Shown here piece by piece: positions 1-5,056 of a stretch of 8,646 bases of DNA. The stretch is from Litorimonas sp964352855. Its GTDB lineage: Bacteria > Pseudomonadota > Alphaproteobacteria > Caulobacterales > Maricaulaceae. The notes below the pieces were generated by a model that worked only from the letters and a program-made list of their open reading frames with translations, ran no database searches and was not told where the DNA came from. A program made the translations under genes and the position numbers. The stretch is taken from assembly GCA_964352855.1 (NCBI GenBank), contig CAYGTR010000072.1:1-8646 (forward strand), given 5' to 3'. Positions within the stretch are counted from its first letter, which is position 1. The number at the start of each line of letters is the position of its first letter.

Positions 1-50
1 AGATTGTGCTCGCGTGCGCCGCGCACTTGAATGGATTTTAACATGGCCAT
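1..50 (-). CDS. uvrA: UvrA excinuclease subunit A, N-terminal fragment (runs off the left edge)
   Basis: UvrA is the ATPase that finds damaged DNA in the UvrABC nucleotide excision repair complex. Only the first 15-17 codons are here. Read on the minus strand from position 44 they give MLKSIQVRGAREHNL, and RGAREHNL is the hallmark opening of UvrA just before its first ATP-binding domain. Two ATGs are in frame. The one at 50 would add Met-Ala in front, and the one at 44 begins the peptide quoted. A GGAAGA ribosome-site-like stretch lies 4 bases before the first and 10 before the second, so the choice is open. An in-frame TAA further upstream rules out a longer protein from an ATG. The gene diverges from ssb, as in E. 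coli and many alphaproteobacteria, and a LexA box lies between the two. The identification rests on a short but very characteristic peptide plus context. Confidence 0.9.
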   Translation of the reverse strand, partial: MAMLKSIQVRGAREHN

Positions 51-148
51 GAAGTCTTCCAATTACGGGAAAAGTTAACAGGTTTAATACGCGTGGATGT
101 GGACTTAGTTTGCCCTAACCCTCAATACAAGTCAGATGCCCAACACTC

Positions 149-175
149 TTGCAGAGTCGTTGTGAAGGCTATAGA
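149..175 (+). promoter_or_regulatory. Candidate ssb promoter
   Basis: TTGCAGA (149-155), a 12-base spacer and GCTATAGA (168-175) resemble the Caulobacter-type housekeeping consensus TTGACGS-N10-14-GCTANAWC, with mismatches in both elements. Transcription would begin near 182, inside the LexA box, which fits repression by LexA. This is a pattern match only. Confidence 0.4.
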
Positions 176-199
176 ACATAAATGGAACAAAAGCGTCAA
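171..199 (-). promoter_or_regulatory. Candidate uvrA promoter
   Basis: On the minus strand TTGACG (complement of 194-199) is followed after 17 bases by TTCTAT (complement of 171-176). The -35 element is strong and the -10 element poor. The LexA box falls largely within the spacer. It would give uvrA a leader of roughly 115 bases. The weak -10 and the long leader leave this uncertain. Confidence 0.3.
174..188. promoter_or_regulatory. LexA operator (SOS box), GAAC-N7-GAAC
   Basis: The site reads GAACATAAATGGAAC, an exact match to the direct-repeat SOS box known for alphaproteobacterial LexA (GTTC-N7-GTTC on the other strand). It lies 21 bases upstream of the ssb start codon and about 124 bases upstream of uvrA. 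It overlaps the -10-like element of the ssb promoter candidate and the spacer of a minus-strand candidate for uvrA, so one bound LexA could repress both genes. uvrA and ssb are classical SOS genes, which supports the call. I saw no second copy between these genes. Confidence 0.85.
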
Positions 200-209
200 G
201 AGGTGAATT

Positions 210-719
210 ATGGCGGGCTCAGTTAATAAAGTTATTCTTATCGGTAATCTCGGTAAAGATCCGGAAATTCGAACATTCGGGAATGGTGGCAAGGTCGCTA
301 ACTTCTCGATTGCCACATCCGAGACATGGAAAGACAAGCAAGGCCAACGTCAAGAAAAGACGGAATGGCATAATATCGCTGTGTTCAATGAAGGTCTTGT
401 CGGCGTTATCGAACGCTATGTCAAAAAAGGCTCCAAGCTGTATATCGAAGGCAAACTGCAGACGCGTAAATGGCAAGACCGTGACGGGAATGACAAATAC
501 ACGACAGAAGTCGTTTTGCAGGGCTATAATGGGGTGCTCACCATGCTCGACAGTCGTGATAGCCAAGGTGGTGGTGGCGGGGGCCGTATGAGCGGCGGCG
601 GCAGTTACAATCAAGACAGTGGCGGATATGGCAATATGAACCAAGGCGGGTCGCGTTCGGCTTCTGCCATGGAAGGCCCGAAAGAGGATTTCGATCTTGA
701 TGATGATATCCCATTCTAG
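210..719 (+). CDS. ssb: Single-stranded DNA-binding protein SSB
   Basis: SSB coats single-stranded DNA in replication, recombination and repair and recruits partner proteins through its C-terminal tip. The 169-residue product has the standard plan. Residues 1-113 form the OB-fold DNA-binding domain, with recognisable stretches such as NKVILIGNLGKDPEIR, EKTEWHNIAVF, GSKLYIEGKLQTRKW and TTEVVLQGYNG. A flexible Gly/Ser/Asn/Gln-rich linker follows, including a run of glycines near residue 120, and the protein ends in the acidic tip DLDDDIPF that binds partners. Length matches bacterial SSB. The start is fixed by AAGAGGTG at 198-205, a good ribosome site 4 bases before the ATG. A LexA box 21 bases upstream implies SOS induction. 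The next gene follows by 9 bases, so the two are probably co-transcribed. Confidence 0.98.
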   Translation: MAGSVNKVILIGNLGKDPEIRTFGNGGKVANFSIATSETWKDKQGQRQEKTEWHNIAVFNEGLVGVIERYVKKGSKLYIEGKLQTRKWQDRDGNDKYTTEVVLQGYNGVLTMLDSRDSQGGGGGGRMSGGGSYNQDSGGYGNMNQGGSRSASAMEGPKEDFDLDDDIPF

Positions 720-728
720 GCTGACCCA

Positions 729-1046
729 ATGACTGATTTTATTGTGGTGTCGCTGTTCAAAGCGACTTCAACGGCTAATCCTGACATGCCGATATACCGA
801 GAAGTCATGGCGCAGGTGAGGGCATTTGACCCTGATGCGGCGCGGCTTACAGCAGAAGAGCGCGGTCGGTTACGAGAAAGTGCGTTTCAAACGCCACAAG
901 GACACACGGTGTCTTGGCAATTTGAAAAAGTCGTCGAGGTCAGCCCTATGCTCGAAGACGTCTCTGAAAACGGCATTAAAGAGCTTTATTCCAGAGATTT
1001 CCAAGATATTCACGCTTACGAAGTCTTGACGACGATGGATAAGTAA
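729..1046 (+). CDS. Small protein of unknown function downstream of ssb
   Basis: I do not recognise this 105-residue protein. It has no signal peptide, no convincing membrane segment and no cysteine, so it is probably soluble and cytoplasmic. It opens with a hydrophobic strand-like segment (MTDFIVVSLFK), followed by charged, helix-prone stretches (about residues 23-52, such as YREVMAQVRAF and LTAEERGRLRESAF), and is acidic overall. The ATG lies 9 bases after the ssb stop. Only a weak TAGG stretch overlapping that stop could serve as ribosome site, which suggests translational coupling to ssb. A hairpin formed around its own stop codon looks like the end of the transcript. It would therefore be co-expressed with ssb under LexA. 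Its reality is supported by position, uninterrupted length and codon use like its neighbours, not by homology. Confidence 0.75.
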   Translation: MTDFIVVSLFKATSTANPDMPIYREVMAQVRAFDPDAARLTAEERGRLRESAFQTPQGHTVSWQFEKVVEVSPMLEDVSENGIKELYSRDFQDIHAYEVLTTMDK

Positions 1047-1063
1047 CCGGAGTTACTTTGTTT
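1041..1063 (+). terminator. Terminator-like hairpin ending the ssb transcript
   Basis: AAGTAAC (1041-1047) and GTTACTT (1052-1058) form a 7-bp stem with a CGGA loop, followed by TGTTT. The stop codon of the 105-residue gene lies in the left arm. The stem is AT-rich and the T-tract is interrupted, so as an intrinsic terminator it would be weak to moderate. Confidence 0.45.
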
Positions 1064-1116
1064 ACATCATGGCCAATGTGCCGCGCGGCGAGGTTTGTAG
1101 TGCCTGCCCCTGACAA

Positions 1117-1257
1117 CTCTGTCATCCTGCGTGCAGCATTTCATAGAAATGGGTAATCGCAAGAGTTCGAGTTTTCTGTAATGAAGCTTCAACATGTCCT
1201 TTCTCGCACTTCCACGACCCACGCGTTTCTGAAAATGCTCGGCGCGGAATGACAGAG
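1117..1257 (-). repeat. MITE-like interspersed repeat, copy 1 (141 bp, inverted relative to copy 2)
   Basis: The reverse complement of this stretch aligns with 2235-2353. The first 16 bases (CTCTGTCATTCCGCGC) are identical, and about 81 of 97 bases match over the right part by hand alignment. Copy 1 carries 22 more bases than copy 2. Its own two ends are imperfect inverted repeats of one another: CTCTGTCATCCTGCG on the left and the complement of CTCTGTCATTCCGCG on the right. Resemblance continues about 35-40 bases inward and includes a small GCATTT...hairpin at each end. No coding potential is evident. No target-site duplication is clear. Short size, terminal inverted repeats and lack of genes fit a non-autonomous element or palindromic intergenic repeat. 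Confidence 0.8.
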
Positions 1258-1401
1258 AAAATAATATGACTTCTCGCATGTATGGGAAATGAAATCACAA
1301 ACTGCCTGACCAATTTGTCATGTAATGAAGTGGTAATGCGCCCTTGTTTCGCCCTAATTTAATTTATAGGTTATTTTATAACAAGTGGGACGAGGTGCGA
1401 T
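1258..1401 (+). other. Non-coding leader region of the RnfD-like gene, with a weak promoter candidate
   Basis: Together with the repeat to its left this makes a gene-free stretch of about 355 bases. The right part is AT-rich. TTGTTT (1344-1349) and TATAGG (1365-1370), 15 bases apart, are a weak promoter candidate, and another -10-like TATAAC lies at 1377-1382 without a matching -35. The ribosome site GAGGTG (1392-1397) belongs to the next gene. I see no RNA gene or riboswitch signature. Confidence 0.3.
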
Positions 1402-2283
1402 TTGCACGCTATCAGCATAAATAAGATTTGGAGAGCGGTCTCTTATGATCCGCGTCATTACCAAATTGGAGTTTTAAGCTCTCTTATCTTGCTCGGTTTG
1501 TTTCATTTTGGATTTCAACTACCTTGGTGGCATGTCGTGGGCTGTGTGGGCTCGACCCTCGCAACACAAGCTTTTGCAGACAAAGTCGTCGGACGAAAAT
1601 TTGACCCGCGCAGCCCTCTTATCTCTGCGCTTTCTCTGACATTATTATTACGGACGGGTTCGGTGACGCTGTCCATTGCGGCCGGTATCATCGCCATAGG
1701 CTCCAAATATATTCTGCGCTGGAAAGGCAAGCACATCTTTAATCCCGCGAATTTCGGGCTCGTGATTTTATCGCTACTGTTTGCATCGGCTTGGATTTCG
1801 CCGGGGCAGTGGGGGGCAGCGCCGTTCTTTGCGCTCTTGTTACTGGGACTGGGCGGTATGGTGACGGGCAAGGCGAAACGCTGGGATGTCAGTATTGCTT
1901 TGCTCGCCAGCTATGCCGCGCTGATTTTCGGTCGCGCTTTATGGTTGGGTGATCCGCTCACTATTCCGATCCATCAAATGCAAAGCGGCGCGTTATTGGT
2001 CTTTGCCTTTTTTATGATTTCCGACCCTAAAACGACACCCGACGCCCGTTTAGGGCGGATTATCTACGCGATGATGGTCGCGACAGTTGGTTTTTCCATT
2101 CAATTTGGGATGTATAATGCGGCGGGAATTATCCTAGCGCTGATACTCACCGCGCCGCTCGTACCGTTCATTGATAAACTCATTCCCGCAGGCCGCTATG
2201 CATGGCCGGAGTATAAGACACCGTCGCAACAAAGCTCTGTCATTCCGCGCGAAGCCGCGGAAGTTCGAGAGAGAATATGTTGA
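1402..2283 (+). CDS. NqrB/RnfD-family polytopic membrane protein (RnfD-like / UnbU-like)
   Basis: The 293-residue protein has about nine hydrophobic membrane segments. It carries two landmarks of the NqrB/RnfD/RnfE family: HIFNPANFGL at about residues 111-120 (RnfD has a NPFNPAM-type motif) and FFMISDPKTTP at 203-213 (RnfD has FFM-TDP-T). True RnfD/NqrB are subunits of ion-pumping oxidoreductases with covalently bound FMN. This protein is shorter than RnfD (about 350 residues), and I see no SGAT-like flavin-attachment site between the landmarks, so it may not bind FMN covalently. No other rnf or nqr gene is nearby, so it is a stand-alone member, perhaps akin to UnbU-type proteins. The start is a TTG with GAGGTG 4 bases before it; I found no better in-frame start. 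The last 15-16 residues and the stop come from an interspersed repeat. A DUF2330 gene follows by 97 bases. Family is fairly sure; substrate is unknown. Confidence 0.85.
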   Translation: MHAISINKIWRAVSYDPRHYQIGVLSSLILLGLFHFGFQLPWWHVVGCVGSTLATQAFADKVVGRKFDPRSPLISALSLTLLLRTGSVTLSIAAGIIAIGSKYILRWKGKHIFNPANFGLVILSLLFASAWISPGQWGAAPFFALLLLGLGGMVTGKAKRWDVSIALLASYAALIFGRALWLGDPLTIPIHQMQSGALLVFAFFMISDPKTTPDARLGRIIYAMMVATVGFSIQFGMYNAAGIILALILTAPLVPFIDKLIPAGRYAWPEYKTPSQQSSVIPREAAEVRERIC

Positions 2284-2353
2284 AGCCACGTCACAGAAAA
2301 TTCGAGCTCCTGCGATTATGCATTTCTATGAAATGCTCCACGCAGGATAACAG
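2235..2353 (+). repeat. MITE-like interspersed repeat, copy 2 (119 bp), overlapping the end of the RnfD-like gene
   Basis: This copy starts CTCTGTCATTCCGCGC and ends GGATAACAG, and it matches the complement of 1117-1257 apart from a 22-base internal gap. Its right end forms a long interrupted hairpin. CCTGCG (2309-2314) pairs with CGCAGG (2341-2346), enclosing a perfect GCATTTC-TAT-GAAATGC stem-loop (2320-2336). The first 49 bases are translated as the C-terminus and stop of the RnfD-like gene (SSVIPREAAEVRERIC). If the element lies on the transcript to DUF2330, the hairpin could affect mRNA stability or read-through. There is no T-tract, so it is not a classical terminator. Confidence 0.8.
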
Positions 2354-2380
2354 GTAATTTAGTTAAATCAGGAGCCTATT

Positions 2381-3766
2381 ATGAAACACATTCTCACCGC
2401 CGCCACCGCCCTCGGCCTCTTCGCGCTCGCGCCGTCCGCCAATGCCTTTTGTGGGTTCTATGTCGCCAAGGCCGATACGGATTTGTTTAATTCCAGTTCC
2501 AAAGTGGCCCTTGTGCGTGACGGCGACCGGACGGTCATCACAATGGCCAATGATTATCAAGGCGATCCGACAGAGTTTGCCATGGTCATTCCCGTACCGA
2601 CCGTCATTACCAAAGACCAAGTCCATATTTCCGACCCGGCCCTTTTAGATCATTTGGATGCCTATACCGCCCCGCGCTTAGTGGAGTATTTTGATAGTAA
2701 TCCCTGCATGCAATATCAATTTAGAGATAGAATGCTTGCGCTAGAATCTGCCGTTCCTGAACCAGTTGCAGAAATGGAAAACCAAGCCAAAGCCCTCGGC
2801 GTAACGATTGAAGAAAGCTTCTCAGTCGGTGAATATGACATCCTCATCCTTTCCGCGACGGAAAGTGACGGCCTGCAAACATGGCTCGACAGTAATGGCT
2901 ATAAAGTTCCCAAGGGCGCGGAGAAAACGCTCGGTAGCTATATCAAACAGGATATGAAATTCTTTGTCGCCAAGGTGAACCTTGACGCTAAAGCCAAGGC
3001 AGGTGGCGAAATGCTACGCCCCATCGCTGTGGCCTATGAAAGTCCGAAATTTATGCTCCCCATTCGCCTCGGCACGGTCAATGCCAATGGCGACCAAGAC
3101 TTGTTTGTCTATGCCCTAACTCGTGAAGGTAAAGTCGAAACGACGAATTATCGCACTGTCAAAATTCCGTCCGATAAAGAATTGCCGATTTTCGTGAAAG
3201 ATGACTTCGGTGATTTTTATAAGGATATGTATTCAACAACAGCCGATCGTGAAGGCGGACATGGAGTCTTCATGGAATATGCGTGGGATATGAATTGGTG
3301 CGATCCCTGCGCCGCCGATCCGCTCAGCCCGGAGCAGCTCCAAGAACTCGGAGTTTTCTGGATGGATGAGGGCGTTAATAATGAAATTATGCCCCGTCGC
3401 GGCGGTAAGTCTATGGCGCGCGATGTCTATGTGACCCGCTTGCATGTGCGCTATGACGCCAAAAGCTTCCCCGAAGATCTGAAATTTAAAACCACAGGGG
3501 ACCGTTCAAACTTCCAAGGCCGCTATATCCTGCGCCATGCCTATGACGGCGAGATGAAATGTGAGGCCGCAGAGGACTACAAACGTGAAGTGAATAAGCG
3601 CAAAGAAACCGAAATTAAGACCCTCGCCAATCTCACAGGGTGGAAGACGGGCGACATTCGTGACCGTATTGAAGAAAGCGGTGTCGGCGGGTTCTTTGAT
3701 GTCTCTAAACCCGCGAGCGATCCGCAATGGTGGAAGAAGATCTGGCCTTCTGAGACAGAGAATTAG
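2381..3766 (+). CDS. Secreted DUF2330-family protein
   Basis: DUF2330 is a family of exported bacterial proteins without an established function. The 461-residue product begins with a signal peptide (residues 1-22, KH then a hydrophobic core, cleavage expected after ANA). The mature protein starts FCGFYVAKADTDLFNSSSKVA, the usual family opening, followed by an AMVIPVPTVI stretch typical of it. Four cysteines other than the CxxC pair member are not all paired obviously: C24, C109, C307, C310 and C394 are present, and C307/C310 sit in a WCDPC motif like the thioredoxin active site. The last 80 residues are highly charged and probably helical before a WWKKIWP tail. No lipobox precedes C24. CAGGAG (2369-2374) lies 6 bases before the ATG, a strong ribosome site just outside the repeat. 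It follows the RnfD-like gene by 97 bases on the same strand and is perhaps co-transcribed. Role unknown; a redox or metal-related envelope function is only a guess. Confidence 0.88.
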   Translation: MKHILTAATALGLFALAPSANAFCGFYVAKADTDLFNSSSKVALVRDGDRTVITMANDYQGDPTEFAMVIPVPTVITKDQVHISDPALLDHLDAYTAPRLVEYFDSNPCMQYQFRDRMLALESAVPEPVAEMENQAKALGVTIEESFSVGEYDILILSATESDGLQTWLDSNGYKVPKGAEKTLGSYIKQDMKFFVAKVNLDAKAKAGGEMLRPIAVAYESPKFMLPIRLGTVNANGDQDLFVYALTREGKVETTNYRTVKIPSDKELPIFVKDDFGDFYKDMYSTTADREGGHGVFMEYAWDMNWCDPCAADPLSPEQLQELGVFWMDEGVNNEIMPRRGGKSMARDVYVTRLHVRYDAKSFPEDLKFKTTGDRSNFQGRYILRHAYDGEMKCEAAEDYKREVNKRKETEIKTLANLTGWKTGDIRDRIEESGVGGFFDVSKPASDPQWWKKIWPSETEN

Positions 3767-3805
3767 ACTTCATCATTTAAGGAGTTTGATTTAATCGCCC
3801 GCTAA

Positions 3806-3857
3806 GAATTAACTCTTTAGCAACTCATTCGGTTGGGTTTTGCTTAAGAGTCAATTC
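3806..3857. repeat. 16-bp inverted repeat upstream of the TadG-like gene
   Basis: GAATTAACTCTTTAGC (3806-3821) and GCTTAAGAGTCAATTC (3842-3857) are complementary at 14 of 16 positions, separated by 20 bases. The right arm ends one base before a -10-like TATACT. It could be a paired operator for a dimeric regulator or the stem of a terminator for the DUF2330 gene, but no T-tract follows the right arm, so an operator is somewhat more likely. Confidence 0.5.
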
Positions 3858-3864
3858 CTATACT
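3840..3864 (+). promoter_or_regulatory. Candidate promoter of the TadG-like gene, possibly leaderless
   Basis: TATACT (3859-3864) is a good -10 box. TTGCTT (3840-3845) could be a -35 element, though its 13-base spacing is short and fits only the compact Caulobacter-type consensus. Transcription would start at or within a base or two of the ATG at 3870. There is no Shine-Dalgarno sequence before that ATG, which fits a leaderless mRNA. Confidence 0.35.
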
Positions 3865-3869
3865 GACTC

Positions 3870-5042
3870 ATGGCTTGGATAAAAAAATTCTTACGTAGTG
3901 AAAAAGGCAATATGGCTGTCATAGGCGCACTTGCGAGTGGCGTGCTTATTATGATGAGCGGCGCGGCCATAGATGCAACCCGATTATATAGTCTGCGACA
4001 ATCGCTTCAAGAGGCCGCGGATACGGCGGCCATTATCGCCGCTGTTGAAAATGAAAAAACGGCAGCCGAACGACAAGTGCTTGTTAATGAGAGTGTTGGA
4101 TCACAGCCCGTCAGTCACAAACCCGGTGTCAGCGTTCACACTCCGAGCGTCAACAAAGATGCAGACAATGAAGTCGTGTCGGTACAGTTGGAAGCCGATG
4201 TGACGATGTATATGGGGGCGCTTTTTGGAAAATCCTCCCGCCCTGTTAAAGCGCAGAGCATGGCCGCATTTGGCGGTAATAGTTTTGAGCCTATGACCGT
4301 TATGTTCGTTTTAGACGCATCAGGGTCGATGAATGCAAAAATGCAGGGAAAGAAGCGCATTCGCGTTTTGGAAGATACTGTCCAAGAGCTTTTTATCGAA
4401 GTTGAAGACAAATACGGCGATGATACAGCCGTTCACGACAGCCTGCGAACAGGTATGTATGCTTATGCTTGGTATATCCATACGGAGTCGACGCAAAATG
4501 TTGCGCCCGGTTGGAACCACGTGACGGATAATGTCGATAATTTGCGTTTGAGTAACGGAACAATACCGGCGTTGGCCATGGAAGAAGCCTTGGCTGCTTT
4601 ATTGGCTGATAAGTCGGGTGAGGGCGTAAATCACAAGCAATTCCTCGTTTTTATGACAGATGGTGAAGTGGATGATCATCTGACCGTAAATGGCGATACA
4701 GATAATACAGGTCGCAGCTTCACCCAGCGCACACTCGATGTCTGCCAACAGGCCAAAGAGAACGATATCGTCGTCATCGGTATTGGTATGCAGGCTCCGA
4801 GCAGCGGACGCGATATTTTATTGCAATGCGCTTCACCCGATAGCGGGCTTGAGAATTATGGGGCTGAGGAAAAGGCCATTGATCAAAAATGTGCGAGTCT
4901 GAATGCTGGGAGTCATCGTCAAGAGTGTTTGGCGGCCAAGGTTAAATATTTCAGTAATAATGGCCAAGCTAATGATTTTAAAATCGCCTTGGCGCAAGCT
5001 TTTCCGCAATCACAACCTGTCGCTATTCGCATTATAAACTAG
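3870..5042 (+). CDS. TadG-like pilus-assembly protein with von Willebrand factor A domain
   Basis: TadG-like proteins are membrane-anchored, mostly periplasmic proteins associated with Flp/Tad pilus loci. The 390-residue product starts with the Tad N-terminal motif (RSEKGNMAVIGALA, one membrane helix at about 14-36, GAAIDATRLYSLRQSLQEAADTAA). A VWA domain follows from about residue 141, opening MTVMFVLDASGSM. Its metal-ion-dependent adhesion site looks intact: D149, S151 and S153, then T231 in NGTIPALAMEEAL, then D264 in FMTDGE. The end has the usual TadG form, with CASPDS, then YFSNNGQANDFKIALAQAF. About 30 extra residues with two cysteines separate these two parts. A TGA two codons upstream of the ATG fixes the start at 3870, and the motif before the next Met argues against a later start. 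No tad/cpa pilus genes are nearby, so it is an orphan. It converges on sodC with 14 bases between stops. Confidence 0.92.
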   Translation: MAWIKKFLRSEKGNMAVIGALASGVLIMMSGAAIDATRLYSLRQSLQEAADTAAIIAAVENEKTAAERQVLVNESVGSQPVSHKPGVSVHTPSVNKDADNEVVSVQLEADVTMYMGALFGKSSRPVKAQSMAAFGGNSFEPMTVMFVLDASGSMNAKMQGKKRIRVLEDTVQELFIEVEDKYGDDTAVHDSLRTGMYAYAWYIHTESTQNVAPGWNHVTDNVDNLRLSNGTIPALAMEEALAALLADKSGEGVNHKQFLVFMTDGEVDDHLTVNGDTDNTGRSFTQRTLDVCQQAKENDIVVIGIGMQAPSSGRDILLQCASPDSGLENYGAEEKAIDQKCASLNAGSHRQECLAAKVKYFSNNGQANDFKIALAQAFPQSQPVAIRIIN

Positions 5043-5056
5043 CGTTTGTATCCTGC

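Noticed and set aside
122..337. Minus-strand open frame over the uvrA-ssb gap and the start of ssb
   Set aside because: It runs through the LexA box and antisense to ssb, and its product has no recognisable features. The true minus-strand gene here is uvrA, starting at 44 or 50.
1067..1313. Two overlapping minus-strand open frames of 63-70 codons
   Set aside because: They lie mostly inside the MITE-like repeat and owe their openness to it. Copy 2 does not preserve the frame because of the 22-base gap, and there is no good ribosome site.
1310..1336. Possible Pho box (TTGTCAT-GTAA-) upstream of the RnfD-like gene
   Set aside because: Only one half-site resembles CTGTCAT; the second half does not match. 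The CTGTCAT in the repeat ends is part of the terminal inverted repeat.
2441..2455. DUF2330 protein as a lipoprotein through C24
   Set aside because: The residues before the cysteine (ANAF) do not form a lipobox; cleavage after ANA by signal peptidase I fits better.
3779..3800. AAGGAG followed by a TTG, suggesting a small gene after DUF2330
   Set aside because: The frame from that TTG stops after one codon, so it is a chance Shine-Dalgarno match.
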